NCBI RefSeq assembly: GCF_036067295.1
Contig: NZ_CP107954.1
Location: 1,860,001 to 1,924,000 of the forward strand
From: Kribbella sp. NBC_00382
GTDB taxonomy: Bacteria > Actinomycetota > Actinomycetes > Propionibacteriales > Kribbellaceae
Length of the DNA: 64,000 nt
Reading direction: 5' to 3'
Part shown: positions 27,113 through 35,617 of the stretch, one piece after another
How the letters are laid out: each line of letters begins with the position of its first letter
Numbering within the stretch: position 1 is the stretch's first letter
The notes under the pieces: model-generated
The model's database searches: none
What the model was told of the DNA's origin: nothing
Seen by the model: only the letters and a program-made list of their open reading frames with translations
Translations under genes and position numbers: made by a program

Positions 27113-27556
27113 ATGGATTCCGTGGATGAAGGCATGTGCGTCACCTTCCTGGTGCGCCACGCCTGGCTGAGCATGCGCTCGGCAGTCGCCGCCGCGCTGG
27201 CCGAGCACGACCTGTCCGTCCAGCAGTACGGCACCCTGCTGGTCCTGCGCGAAGCCCCCGGCCAGACGATCGCCGACGTGGGCCGCAAGGTCGGTACGGC
27301 CCGCCAGTCAGCGAACGAACTCATCACCGGCATGGAACGAGCCGGCCTCCTGGAACGCCGCGCCAACCCCACCGACCGCCGCTCCCAACAGATCTACCTC
27401 ACCGACTCCGGCCTCGCCCGCCTCGCCAAAGCGAGCCCCGCAGTACGAGCCGTCGAAGCAGACCTAGAAGCCGACTTCACCCCCACCGACCGAGCCGCCG
27501 CCCGCGCCTGGCTAACCCGAATGGTCAACACCGAAGTACCAATCGACGAGGCGTAG
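27113..27556 (+). CDS. MarR-family transcriptional regulator of the divergent efflux gene
   Basis: The 147-residue protein starts at ATG 27113; the frame is open to GTG 27071 but that part adds 14 residues unlike the family. It shows the MarR winged helix: LSVQQYGTLLVLREAPGQTIADVGRKVGTARQSANELITGMERAGLLERR with the wing NPTDRRSQQIYLTDSG. The dimer helices flank it. It probably represses itself and the DHA2 pump through the two dyads at 27009-27062 and releases DNA on binding a toxic small molecule. Confidence 0.92.
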   Translation: MDSVDEGMCVTFLVRHAWLSMRSAVAAALAEHDLSVQQYGTLLVLREAPGQTIADVGRKVGTARQSANELITGMERAGLLERRANPTDRRSQQIYLTDSGLARLAKASPAVRAVEADLEADFTPTDRAAARAWLTRMVNTEVPIDEA

Positions 27557-27585
27557 GCCGCGGCGGGTCGGGTTAGGGTCGGGGT

Positions 27586-28737
27586 ATGCGCGAACAGGCT
27601 GTGCGGTTGCAGGGGCTGGGGACGACGATCTTTGCGGAGATGTCGGCGTTGGCGGTGCGGACTGGGTCGGTCAACCTGGGGCAAGGGTTTCCGGACACTG
27701 ATGGGCCGGACTCGTTGCTCGAGGATGCGATCGCGGCGATCCGGGGTGGGGCGAACCAGTACCCGCCCGGGCGCGGCATCCCCGCGTTGCGGCAGGCGAT
27801 TGTGGATCACCAGCAGCGGTTCTATGGGTTGTCGTACGACCCGGATACCGAGGTGCTCGTCACCACCGGCGCGACCGAGGCGATCGCGGCGGCGCTGCTC
27901 GCGTACGTCGAACCGGGTGACGAGGTGATCGCACTCGAGCCGTACTACGACTCGTACGCCGCCTGTATTGCAATGGCCGGCGGACGTCGCGTACCGGTCA
28001 CCTTGCGGGCGCCCGACTTCCGGCTCGATCTCGACGAGCTTCGCGCCGCCGTCACGCCGCGCACCAAGGTGCTGCTGATCAATTCGCCGCACAACCCGAC
28101 CGGCACAGTCCTCGACGACACCGAGCTGCGCGGCATCGCGTCGATCGCGGTCGAGCACGATCTGGTTGTCATCACGGATGAGGTCTACGAGCATTTGATC
28201 TTCGACGGCTTGCAGCACCGGCCGCTCACGGCGTACGAGGGAATGGCCGAGCGCACCGTCTCGATCGGCAGCGCGGGCAAGACCTTCTCGGTCACCGGCT
28301 GGAAGATCGGCTGGGTCACCGGTAGCCCCTCGGTGGTGACCGCGGTCAACACCGCCAAGCAGTTCCTCACCTACGTCTCCGGCGCCCCGTTCCAGCCGGC
28401 CGTCGCCGGAGCACTTGCCCTAGGCAACGAGTACTTCGACACCCTGCGCTCCACCATGCAAGCCAAACGCGACCTCCTCTGCGACGGCCTGCAATCCTTG
28501 GGCTTCGGCGTCCACCGCCCCCAAGGCACCTACTTCGTCACCACCGACATCCGCCCCTTAGGCCACACCGACGGCATCGACTTCTGCCGCATGCTCCCCG
28601 AACGCGCCGGCGTAGTAGCCATCCCCACCCAAGTCTTCTACGACAACACCGAAGCCGGCCGCCCCCTGGTCCGCTGGGCCTTCTGCAAGAAGCCAGAGGT
28701 CCTACAAGAAGCCCTATCCCGCCTAACCAAACTCTGA
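27586..28737 (+). CDS. PLP-dependent class I/II aminotransferase (DapC/methionine aminotransferase-like)
   Basis: The 383-residue fold-type I enzyme has TTGATEAIAAALLAYVEPGDEV, the cofactor-pocket SPHNPTG, ITDEVYEHL and SAGKTFSVTGWKIGW with the PLP lysine, and the C-terminal VRWAFCKKPEVL arginine that binds the substrate carboxylate. It belongs to the group that includes actinobacterial N-succinyldiaminopimelate aminotransferase (DapC), methionine and kynurenine aminotransferases. Sequence alone does not separate these. It follows the MarR gene by 29 bp with its own start and may be independent of it. Confidence 0.88.
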   Translation: MREQAVRLQGLGTTIFAEMSALAVRTGSVNLGQGFPDTDGPDSLLEDAIAAIRGGANQYPPGRGIPALRQAIVDHQQRFYGLSYDPDTEVLVTTGATEAIAAALLAYVEPGDEVIALEPYYDSYAACIAMAGGRRVPVTLRAPDFRLDLDELRAAVTPRTKVLLINSPHNPTGTVLDDTELRGIASIAVEHDLVVITDEVYEHLIFDGLQHRPLTAYEGMAERTVSIGSAGKTFSVTGWKIGWVTGSPSVVTAVNTAKQFLTYVSGAPFQPAVAGALALGNEYFDTLRSTMQAKRDLLCDGLQSLGFGVHRPQGTYFVTTDIRPLGHTDGIDFCRMLPERAGVVAIPTQVFYDNTEAGRPLVRWAFCKKPEVLQEALSRLTKL

Positions 28738-28790
28738 CGCAATCTGCCCCAACCTGCCCCACCAACGGACGTGACAGCCCACCCGCCGCC

Positions 28791-28881
28791 GTGTAAGACT
28801 TGCATCAGCTCGCCACGGGCTCCTTGGTGAGAAGTGAAGCTGGGATTCCCTCCGGATGAAGGGGCCCAGCTTTCGCGCTTT
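28791..28881 (+). ncRNA. structured repeat, copy 1 (DUF3800-associated RNA-like element)
   Basis: This 91-bp element begins GTGTAAGACTT and ends TTTCGCGCTTTCT. It recurs 800 bp away at 29591. Two hairpins are seen: CTCGCCA/TGGTGAG closing a loop that contains GGGCTCCT, and AAGCTGGG/CCCAGCTT enclosing ATTCCCTCCGGA. In copy 2 the first stem starts CTCC/GGAG, so a G-U pair here is replaced by C-G there, a compensatory change supporting RNA folding with the plus strand as RNA. It abuts the stop of the DUF3800-like gene. It resembles the DUF3800 RNA motifs known from comparative genomics; subtype not assigned. Confidence 0.6.
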
Positions 28882-29481
28882 CTAGCGCACCTCCACGTGT
28901 CTGATGTCAACCGATTCGGACAACGTGAGCAGCCATCTAGGCTCACCCAGCTGCGCGGCCGTCACAGCACCCGCCACCACATCCGGCAGCCAGAGCATCG
29001 GCTCCTGAACAGGTCTGGCGAAGTCAATCGCCAGGTTGTAGGAGAGCAGTCCCTTGCGTCTGGCGCTGTCCACCAGCCGCCGATCACGGCTGTCCGGTAC
29101 CGCCTGGCGCGACTCGAACCACGCCTGGGTGACGCCGAACCCATCCAGCTCGTAGAGGAGACACTCGAGGCAGCAGCGCCTAGCGCGCTCCTGCTTCGTC
29201 CGATGGACCGGCATCCCCAACGCGACGATCGCGGCGATGTCCAACCCGGCGATCGCATGAGCGATCTGATCACGCCGCTTCTCCGACTCCGCAACCCAGT
29301 GCAGCCGGACGACTTTGCGCTCCCTCAAGCCCCGCAACGCATCGCGTAGCCCTTCGGTCGCTGACGAATCCGCAATGACAGACGCAAGCGCGTAAGCCCC
29401 CGGCTGGTAGTCATCTCCGACGATGATCGACTCGTCGATCCAGGCGGAGAGGGCGGAAGCAGGCGACTGTTTGCTGAGCAT
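28882..29481 (-). CDS. DUF3800-like protein (RNase H-fold candidate) between two structured repeats
   Basis: From ATG 29481 the frame gives 199 residues. Seen: SAWIDESI near the N-terminus (the IDE acidic motif of DUF3800), LRERKVVRLHWVAESEKRRDQIAHAIA, a central CCLECLLYELDGFGVTQAWFESR, LSYNLAIDFARP and MLWLPDVVAGAV, the last resembling the C-terminal Asp motif of these RNase H-like proteins. The start is uncertain: the frame is open further upstream and through repeat copy 2, and no ribosome-binding site is evident. Its stop touches repeat copy 1, and the two repeats bracket it exactly. DUF3800 proteins have no proven activity; a nuclease acting with the repeat RNA is a plausible inference. 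Confidence 0.6.
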   Translation of the reverse strand: MLSKQSPASALSAWIDESIIVGDDYQPGAYALASVIADSSATEGLRDALRGLRERKVVRLHWVAESEKRRDQIAHAIAGLDIAAIVALGMPVHRTKQERARRCCLECLLYELDGFGVTQAWFESRQAVPDSRDRRLVDSARRKGLLSYNLAIDFARPVQEPMLWLPDVVAGAVTAAQLGEPRWLLTLSESVDIRHVEVR

Positions 29482-29590
29482 CTCGGGATGATGCAGCGCC
29501 AGAGCCCGAAGTGCGGGGAGCCACTCGGTGGGCAGACCGGGGCAGCCTCGGGGCAGATCAGAATCGCGAGTGGAAGCCGAATCGCCTTGT

Positions 29591-29680
29591 GTGTAAGACT
29601 TTTGATAGCTCCCTAGGGCTCCTTGTGGAGAAGTGAAGCTGGGATTCCCTCCGGACGGTGGGGCCCAGCTTTCGCGTTCT
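29591..29680 (+). ncRNA. structured repeat, copy 2 (DUF3800-associated RNA-like element)
   Basis: This 90-bp copy shares with copy 1 the start GTGTAAGACTT, the GGGCTCCTTG loop, the block GAGAAGTGAAGCTGGGATTC (continuing CCTCCGGA) and the end GGGGCCCAGCTTTCGCG. Differences fall mainly in the first stem (with one compensatory pair) and in the four-base tip of the second (TGAA here replaced by CGGT). It lies in the same orientation as copy 1, 110 bp upstream of the DUF3800-like start, and overlaps the last two bases of the ArsC-like gene. Confidence 0.6.
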
Positions 29681-30032
29681 ATTCGCCTAGTAGGCGGGCG
29701 AGGGTTTCTGGGTCTCGGGCGATGGCTGTGGTGCCGTCGTCGGTGGTGAGGATGGGGCGTTGGATGAGGATGGGGTTGGTGATCAGGGCCTCGATCCAGT
29801 CGGCGCGGTGGAAGTCGTCCATGGGGAGGTGGGCGACGGCTTTGGCGGCTGGTTCGCTTAGGCGGGTTATGTGCCAGGGGGCCAAGTTCAGGCGGGTCAG
29901 GACCGCTTCCAGTTCGGCTGCGGTGGGTGGGTCGTCCAGGTAGCGGCGGACTGTATAGGCGACACCGGCTTCGTCCAATGCGGTGGTGGCTGCTTGGCAT
30001 TTGGAGCAGGACGGGTTGATCCAGATCTCCAT
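29679..30032 (-). CDS. ArsC/Spx-family thioredoxin-fold protein
   Basis: ATG 30032 gives 117 residues beginning MEIWINPSCSKCQAATTALDEAGV, with a CxxC pair at residues 9 and 12 where ArsC has its catalytic cysteine, and the family's later ILIQRPIL arginine segment. The ArsC family includes glutaredoxin-linked arsenate reductases and the RNA-polymerase-binding Spx proteins; the HNP-like start and CxxC favour an arsenate-reductase-like oxidoreductase (YffB/ArsC type). No ars operon genes are nearby. The ATG overlaps the stop of the upstream membrane-protein gene (ATGA), so they are co-transcribed. Confidence 0.85.
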   Translation of the reverse strand: MEIWINPSCSKCQAATTALDEAGVAYTVRRYLDDPPTAAELEAVLTRLNLAPWHITRLSEPAAKAVAHLPMDDFHRADWIEALITNPILIQRPILTTDDGTTAIARDPETLARLLGE

Positions 30033-30583
30033 CAGCGGGGGCCGTTGAACCAGCGTTTGGTGGGTTCTTGGAGCATTAGGTAAAGGAGGGTGGCGTGGAG
30101 GGCTACGCCGAGGATTGAGGCTGGTAGGGCGGTGATGCCGCCGGCTATGCCTAGGACGGCGACCACGAGCAGTAGGGTGCGGGCCCAGCGGCGGCGTTGG
30201 CGGAGGAAGAACGCCGGTAGCAGGTAGAAGGCGCTGCTGATTAGGACGGCGGCTACGACTACGCCTTTGGCGGATGGGTCGCCGGTAAGGGTTTTCGCGA
30301 TCTCCGAGCCCGCCGAGGTGAGCATGAAGAGGCCGAGGAGGACGCAGAGTACGCCTAGGGCTAGGGAGATCGCGGCGGCGATCTTCACCTGCTTCGGGGG
30401 TACGACGCCCGGGCCGGGCACCGAGGAGTACGGGTTCTGGCCGAAGGAACCGCCGTACGGGCCGGGTTGTCCGCCGTACGGCGTCTGCTGTGGTGGCGGT
30501 TGCTGCCCGGCCGAGCCGAAGGCGCCCTGATACGGCCCCGGCTGATCGTCGGCAGACCCAGGCCTGCCGTACTGGTCGCTCAT
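30032..30583 (-). CDS. small membrane protein with Gly/Pro/Gln-rich N-terminus
   Basis: The 183-residue protein has a disordered N-terminal third (about 1-60) rich in Gly, Pro, Gln and Tyr, then four predicted membrane helices: KIAAAISLALGVLCVLLGLFML, GVVVAAVLISSAFYLLPAFF, ARTLLLVVAVLGIAGGITAL and ASILGVALHATLLYLML. This layout is common among actinobacterial proteins of unknown function (DUF4190- or DUF308-like). ATG 30583 is the natural start. It is the first gene of a two-gene unit with the ArsC-like gene. Confidence 0.75.
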   Translation of the reverse strand: MSDQYGRPGSADDQPGPYQGAFGSAGQQPPPQQTPYGGQPGPYGGSFGQNPYSSVPGPGVVPPKQVKIAAAISLALGVLCVLLGLFMLTSAGSEIAKTLTGDPSAKGVVVAAVLISSAFYLLPAFFLRQRRRWARTLLLVVAVLGIAGGITALPASILGVALHATLLYLMLQEPTKRWFNGPR

Positions 30584-30774
30584 CTCCTACACAGTTCCTT
30601 CCACCAGGTACCCCTCCCCCGATCCTCCCAGACCCATGCAAAGCGCAGGTGGATGCGGGGTTGCCCGGCCCACTGGCAGGTTCTTGAGCCGCTGGCGTCA
30701 AGCATCACGCCAGCGGCACCAAAACCTGCTAGCGAACGGCGGCTGGGACCCCCGGCGACACGAAACGCCATGCG

Positions 30775-30796
30775 CCCCGGATCGGGGGATCCGGGG
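30775..30796 (-). terminator. terminator hairpin downstream of clpB
   Basis: CCCCGGATC (30775-30783) and GATCCGGGG (30788-30796) pair perfectly around a GGGG loop, 21 bp past the clpB stop. There is no U-tract, as is common for high-GC actinobacterial terminators. The rest of the interval 30584-30816 shows nothing recognisable. Confidence 0.7.
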
Positions 30797-30816
30797 CCGC
30801 ATAGTGGATGCCAGCG

Positions 30817-33396
30817 TCAGGCGGAGGTGACCTCCAGCGTGTCCTTCGCCTCGCTGAGGCGGACGTGGACCGTGTCGCCGTCCCGGATGGTGCCGGAGAG
30901 CAGACCGCGGGCCAACTCGTCACCGATGGCCGACTGGACCAGGCGTCGCAGCGGGCGGGCGCCGTAGACCGGGTCGTAGCCGGTCATGGCCAGCCACTCC
31001 ATCGCGTCCTCGCCGACGTCGAGCGTGATCCGCCGATCCACCAGGCGCTTCTGCAGGGCGACGATCTGGAGGCCGACGATCTTGGTCAGTTCCTCCGAGC
31101 CGAGCGCGTCGAACAGGACGATCTCGTCGAGCCGGTTGATGAACTCCGGCTTGAACGCCTGCCGGACCACGTTCATCACCTGGTCGCGCTTGACCGAGTC
31201 CTCGACCGACATGTCCGCCAGGTACGCCGAACCCAGGTTGCTGGTCAGCACCAGGATGACGTTGCGGAAGTCGACCGTCCGGCCCTGGCCATCGGTGAGC
31301 CGCCCGTCGTCGAGCACCTGCAGCAGGATGTCGAAGACCTCGGGATGCGCCTTCTCCACCTCGTCGAGCAGGATCACGGAGTACGGACGACGCCGCACCG
31401 CCTCGGTCAGCTGGCCGCCTTCCTCGTAGCCGACGTAGCCCGGAGGCGCACCGACCAGCCGCGACACGCTGTGCTTCTCCCCGTACTCCGACATGTCGAT
31501 CCGCACCATCGCGCGCTCGTCGTCGAAGAGGAAGTCCGCCAGCGCCTTCGCCAGCTCCGTCTTACCCACACCCGTCGGACCCAGGAACAGGAACGACCCC
31601 GTCGGCCGATCCGGGTCGGAGATCCCGGCCCGGGCACGCCGAACGGCATCGCTGACGGCCTTGACCGCCTCACGCTGACCGATCAGCCGGCGACCCAGCT
31701 CGTCCTCCATCCGGAGCAGCTTGCCGGTCTCGCCCTCGAGCAGCCGGCCGGTCGGGATGCCGGTCCACATCGCGATCACCTCGGCGATCTCGGTCGGCCC
31801 GACCTCCTCGTTGACCATCGCGTCCGGTCCGTCGACGACGGGTTGCTCCGAAGCCTCTTCCAGCTCCTTCGCCAGCTGCGGAAGCTCGCCGTACAGGATC
31901 CGGGAGGCGGTCTCGAAGTCGCCGTCGCGCTGGGCCCGCTCGGCCTGGCCGCGCAGCTCGTCGATCCGTTCCTTGATCTCGCCGACCCGGTTCAGGCCGG
32001 ACTTCTCCTTCTCCCAGCGGGCCTCGAGCGCGCGCAGCTCCTCCTCGCGGTCCGCGAGGTCGGCGCGCAGCCGGGCCAGCCGGTCCTGCGACGAGGCGTC
32101 CTCCTCACGCGACAGCGCGAGCTCCTCCATCTTCAGCCGGTCGACGGTACGCCGGAGCGAGTCGATCTCGACCGGCGACGAGTCGATCTCCATCCGCAGC
32201 CGGGAGGCCGCCTCGTCGACCAGGTCGATCGCCTTGTCGGGCAGCTGCCGGCCGGTGATGTACCGGTTGGACAGCGTCGCGGCCGCCACCAGCGCGGAGT
32301 CGGAGATGGCGACCTTGTGGTGCGCCTCGTACCGCTCCTTCAGCCCGCGCAGGATCGCGATCGAGTCCTCGACCGACGGCTCACCGACGAACACCTGCTG
32401 GAACCGTCGCTCCAGCGCCGGGTCCTTCTCGATCCGGGTCCGGTACTCGTCCAGCGTGGTCGCGCCGATCATCCGCAGCTCGCCGCGCGCCAGCATCGGC
32501 TTCAGCATGTTGCCGGCGTCCATCGCACCCTCGCCGGACGCGCCCGCGCCGACGACCGTGTGCAGCTCGTCGATGAACGTGATGACCTGGCCGTCCGATT
32601 CCTTGATCTCGGTCAGCACGGCCTTCAGCCGCTCCTCGAACTCACCCCGGTACTTCGCTCCGGCGACCATCGCCCCAAGATCCAGGCTGATCAACCGCCG
32701 CCCGCGCAGCGACTCGGGTACGTCACCCGCGACGATCCGCTGAGCCAGTCCCTCGACCACGGCCGTCTTGCCGACGCCGGGCTCACCGATCAGTACCGGG
32801 TTGTTCTTCGTACGCCGGGACAGCACCTGAACCACGCGCCGGATCTCCGAGTCGCGCCCGATCACAGGGTCGAGCTTGCCGTCCCGGGCCCGCTCGGTCA
32901 GGTCGACGCCGTACTTCTCCAGCGTCTTCGTGGTGCCCTCAGCCTCCGGCGAGGTGATCCGCCGATTGCCGCGCATCGAGTCGAACGCCTGCAGCAGCGC
33001 GTCGGCCGTCACGCCCAGCGCGGTCTGCGCGACCCCCTCGACGGTGGCGAGCGAGATCAGCAGGTGCTCGGTGGAGACGAACTCGTCCCCCAGCCCCAGC
33101 GCCCGCTGCTCAGCCTGGTTGAGCACGTCGCTCGTCTTCGGCGACAGGCTCGGCGCTTGCACGCTGCCTCCGCTCGCCTTGGGCAAGCGGCCCATCGCCT
33201 CCGCCGTGCGGCGGCGTACTGCGTCGAGGTCACCGCCCGCAGCCTCGAGGAGACCGACAGTGGTCCCCTCCGGCTGCGCGAGCAGCGCCGACAGCAGGTG
33301 AATCGGTTCCACGGTCGGGTTGCCGGCCGCAGACGTCTGACGGATCGCGACCGACAGGGTTTCCCGGGCCAGCGTCGTCAACCGCTGAACATCCAT
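30817..33396 (-). CDS. clpB: ATP-dependent disaggregase ClpB
   Basis: The 859-residue AAA+ chaperone contains an N-terminal Clp-N domain (about 1-140), NBD1 with Walker [10 protein letters not shown] and [19 protein letters not shown] Walker B, a coiled-coil middle domain rich in E/R/L (about 400-520), and NBD2 with [10 protein letters not shown] and the [20 protein letters not shown] pore segment. It resolubilises aggregated protein with DnaK-DnaJ-GrpE. I start it at ATG 33396 ([14 protein letters not shown]); a TTG 18 bp upstream would add six residues. A HAIR operator lies upstream (33453-33473), so HspR from the dnaK operon in this window should repress it. Confidence 0.96.
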   Translation of the reverse strand: MDVQRLTTLARETLSVAIRQTSAAGNPTVEPIHLLSALLAQPEGTTVGLLEAAGGDLDAVRRRTAEAMGRLPKASGGSVQAPSLSPKTSDVLNQAEQRALGLGDEFVSTEHLLISLATVEGVAQTALGVTADALLQAFDSMRGNRRITSPEAEGTTKTLEKYGVDLTERARDGKLDPVIGRDSEIRRVVQVLSRRTKNNPVLIGEPGVGKTAVVEGLAQRIVAGDVPESLRGRRLISLDLGAMVAGAKYRGEFEERLKAVLTEIKESDGQVITFIDELHTVVGAGASGEGAMDAGNMLKPMLARGELRMIGATTLDEYRTRIEKDPALERRFQQVFVGEPSVEDSIAILRGLKERYEAHHKVAISDSALVAAATLSNRYITGRQLPDKAIDLVDEAASRLRMEIDSSPVEIDSLRRTVDRLKMEELALSREEDASSQDRLARLRADLADREEELRALEARWEKEKSGLNRVGEIKERIDELRGQAERAQRDGDFETASRILYGELPQLAKELEEASEQPVVDGPDAMVNEEVGPTEIAEVIAMWTGIPTGRLLEGETGKLLRMEDELGRRLIGQREAVKAVSDAVRRARAGISDPDRPTGSFLFLGPTGVGKTELAKALADFLFDDERAMVRIDMSEYGEKHSVSRLVGAPPGYVGYEEGGQLTEAVRRRPYSVILLDEVEKAHPEVFDILLQVLDDGRLTDGQGRTVDFRNVILVLTSNLGSAYLADMSVEDSVKRDQVMNVVRQAFKPEFINRLDEIVLFDALGSEELTKIVGLQIVALQKRLVDRRITLDVGEDAMEWLAMTGYDPVYGARPLRRLVQSAIGDELARGLLSGTIRDGDTVHVRLSEAKDTLEVTSA

Positions 33397-33452
33397 CTGG
33401 TTCCAGCCTTTCAAGCTCAGTTACAGGTCCTACCAGAGACAACCTATCCAAA

Positions 33453-33473
33453 CTTGAGTCCATTCCACTCAAC
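33453..33473. promoter_or_regulatory. HAIR element (HspR operator) of clpB
   Basis: CTTGAGT, seven bases, ACTCAAC: 13 of 14 consensus positions of the HspR-associated inverted repeat CTTGAGT-N7-ACTCAAG, 57 bp upstream of the clpB start. Confidence 0.9.
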
Positions 33474-33516
33474 TCTGCCAAAACCTGGGGATAACTCAGG
33501 GACAACCCGAGCCTGG

Positions 33517-33538
33517 GCGCGCGAAAAGGGGTGCGCGC
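33517..33538 (-). terminator. probable terminator of the beta-helix gene
   Basis: GCGCGC (33517-33522) pairs with GCGCGC (33533-33538) around a GAAAAGGGGT loop, 25 bp past the stop of the leftward secreted-protein gene and 44 bp before the clpB HAIR element. It is short but GC-only. Confidence 0.45.
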
Positions 33539-33562
33539 GACCACGGCGCCCACCCCAGAGAT

Positions 33563-34828
33563 TCAGGACTGGTAAGCGCCTGCGTCCCAGCTGACCACGC
33601 CGGCCAGCGACTTGCCCGCGAGGTCGTACGCGAAGCCGGAATTCTCACCTCTCCCGAGAGCCGGACTGCCGGCCTTCGGGCGCAGGTTAGTGGCGCTGGT
33701 GAAGAGCGGATCAGCCTTCACCGAGTGCGGGCCGAGCGTGAACTGGTACTGGCTCCCGGAGTACACACCGCGGTCCTCGTCCGCGCTGTCGGCCGGGTTG
33801 CCAGTGTCGAAGGCGTCCTCGTAGCCCACCTTCTTGCCGACCTTGATGAGGTTGCTGTGCAGCTTGAGGATGCCCGCGCCACAGCCCTCGTCACAGCTGA
33901 AGCCATCGCCGTTGGGCAGATAGACGGAGTTGTTCACCGCCACCGTGCCGCGCACCGGGCCGATCTCGCTACCCGCTCCACGGGTGACCAGGAAGCCACC
34001 CTGCGCCTTGGTGGAGGTGACGCTGTTGTAGCCGAACACGTTGCCGTCCGCGGTCTTGCCGGTACCGTTCCGGCCGAGCTCCGTGAACGTCTCGTTGTCG
34101 GCGGTCGTGTTGTACTCGATCCGGTTCCGGTTGCCGTTGAAGATCTCGACCGCGGCCCCGTCGAAACCGTAGTCGTAGCTGAACGCGTACTGCCCGGTGA
34201 TCACGTTCCGGCTGATCACGTTGTCGTTGCCGTGCACCAGGAAACCGAACGCCCCGGCGTCGTCGTCGGGGTCCACATTCTTCGGCGTCAGCACGCTCAT
34301 CTTGGTGTTGTCCTTGATCGTGCTCCACTTGATCGTGTTGCCGTCCGAGCCGTCGACGATCGAGACCCCGGCGGCGTTGCCGTCGGCCTGGACGGTGTCC
34401 ATCACGATGTGGTCGCCGAACAGCTCGAAGCCGGCCCACTCGCAGTTGCTCGCGCGCAGGTCGCCGATGGACCAGTACGAGCCGGTGATCTTCACGCAGT
34501 CGGTGACCGGCCCGCCGACGACGGGCAGGTTCCCGCTGCCGTAGGCCCCGACGACGATCGGGGCCGCGGCGGTCCCCGAGCTCGACAAGGTGAGGGTGCC
34601 GGTCCACGATCCGCCGCGCTTGAAGCTGATCGTGTCGCCGGGCTGGAAGGCGAAGCCGTTGACCTTGGCCAGGCTGCGCCAGGCTGTCGTAGTACTGGTA
34701 CCGGCGGCGGAATCGCTGCCGGCAGAGGAGTCGACGAAGTAGGTGTTGGTGGCGGCGTGCGCGGTTGCCGGTGCTGTCAGGAGGGCGGCGGACAGGGCAA
34801 GTGCAGGTACTGCGGCTAGCTTTCGCAT
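33563..34828 (-). CDS. secreted right-handed beta-helix protein (pectate-lyase-like fold)
   Basis: ATG 34828 gives 421 residues: signal peptide MRKLAAVPALALSAALLTAPATAHA, then FVDSSAGSDSAAGTSTTTAWRSLAKVN, the usual entry to parallel beta-helix proteins, and a ladder of NTI/NRI/NVI rungs (about 80-330) such as DHIVMDTVQADGN and NRNRIEYNTTADNETF. It should act outside the cell on a polysaccharide, as lyase or hydrolase, or only bind it. A GTG 18 bp upstream lacks a ribosome-binding site, while GAGGA precedes the ATG. Cysteines cluster in CVKITGSY, SNCEW and CDEGCG, suited to disulfides. The exact family is not determined. Confidence 0.8.
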   Translation of the reverse strand: MRKLAAVPALALSAALLTAPATAHAATNTYFVDSSAGSDSAAGTSTTTAWRSLAKVNGFAFQPGDTISFKRGGSWTGTLTLSSSGTAAAPIVVGAYGSGNLPVVGGPVTDCVKITGSYWSIGDLRASNCEWAGFELFGDHIVMDTVQADGNAAGVSIVDGSDGNTIKWSTIKDNTKMSVLTPKNVDPDDDAGAFGFLVHGNDNVISRNVITGQYAFSYDYGFDGAAVEIFNGNRNRIEYNTTADNETFTELGRNGTGKTADGNVFGYNSVTSTKAQGGFLVTRGAGSEIGPVRGTVAVNNSVYLPNGDGFSCDEGCGAGILKLHSNLIKVGKKVGYEDAFDTGNPADSADEDRGVYSGSQYQFTLGPHSVKADPLFTSATNLRPKAGSPALGRGENSGFAYDLAGKSLAGVVSWDAGAYQS

Positions 34829-34915
34829 GCGATCCTCGTTCTTCACGGGGTGCTGGCTGCAGCGGCGTCGCAGTTATCTTTCCGGGTTTCCGACCCACCC
34901 GTCAACGCTTGACAT

Positions 34916-35617
34916 TCACCGCTGGCCCGCGGTCACCAGGCCCGCGTCGTAGGCCAGGATCACCGCCTGGACCCGGTCGCGCAGGCCGGTCTTCGCGAGC
35001 ATCCGGCTGACGTGCGTCTTGACCGTGTGTTCGGTCAGGTGCAGCCCGGCCGCGATCTCGGCGTTCGAGTTGCCCTTGGCAACCAAGATGAGGACCTCGC
35101 GCTCGCGGGCGGTCAGTACGTCGAGTTGCGCCGCGACCGATGGATCGAGGCTGTTGTCGGCGAACCGGTCGATCAGCCGCCTGGTCACCGGTGGCGCGAG
35201 CAACGCGTCGCCGGCCGCGATCACCCGGACCGCGTTGATCAACTCGTCCCGCGAGGACCGCTTGAGCAGAAAGCCGCTGGCACCGGCGCGCAGCGCGTCG
35301 TACACGTACTCGTCGAGGTCGAACGTCGTCAGGATCAGCACCCGCGGCGCGTTCACCTGCGCAGCCAGTCGCCTGGTCGCCTCGATCCCGTCCATCACCG
35401 GCATGCGTACGTCCATCAGCACGACCCCGAGGTCGAGCACCGCCGCCGCCTTCCGGATCGCGTCCGCGCCGTCGACTGCCTGCGCGACCACCTCGATATC
35501 CGGCTGACCGTCCAGGATCATCGCGATCCCGTCCCGCACCAGATCCTGGTCGTCCACGACCATCACCTTGATCGCCGGCGACTCACCAGCCACGATCGGC
35601 GCCGCCCCGTCGCTCAC
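34916..35617 (-). CDS. NarL/LuxR-type response regulator
   Basis: GTG 35617 overlaps the kinase stop (GTGA) and gives 233 residues. The receiver domain (about 12-130) has the acidic pair in VMVVDDQDLVRDG, the phospho-acceptor Asp in VLMDVRMPVMDG, and the Thr/Lys region LTTFDLDEYVYDAL and GFLLKRS. The LuxR-type output domain is at about 160-225 (LTAREREVLILVAKGNSNAEIAAGLHLTEHTVKTHVSRML). It is the partner of the histidine kinase encoded upstream; targets unknown, possibly the adjacent secreted protein. Confidence 0.94.
   Translation of the reverse strand: MSDGAAPIVAGESPAIKVMVVDDQDLVRDGIAMILDGQPDIEVVAQAVDGADAIRKAAAVLDLGVVLMDVRMPVMDGIEATRRLAAQVNAPRVLILTTFDLDEYVYDALRAGASGFLLKRSSRDELINAVRVIAAGDALLAPPVTRRLIDRFADNSLDPSVAAQLDVLTAREREVLILVAKGNSNAEIAAGLHLTEHTVKTHVSRMLAKTGLRDRVQAVILAYDAGLVTAGQR

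Noticed and set aside
28791..29680. Insertion sequence with direct-repeat ends
   Set aside because: The repeats are structured 90-bp units in the same orientation and the enclosed protein lacks transposase motifs; no target-site duplication was found.
28882..30000. Single 372-residue protein spanning the DUF3800-like gene and upstream DNA
   Set aside because: The upstream half reads through repeat copy 2 and antisense of the ArsC-like gene, with His/Pro/Arg-rich composition; only the part after about 29481 looks like protein.
30808..33594. Long rightward open frame of about 928 codons opposite clpB
   Set aside because: It lies wholly antisense to a clear ClpB, has the arginine/glutamine/aspartate-rich composition of high-GC shadow frames and no recognisable domain.
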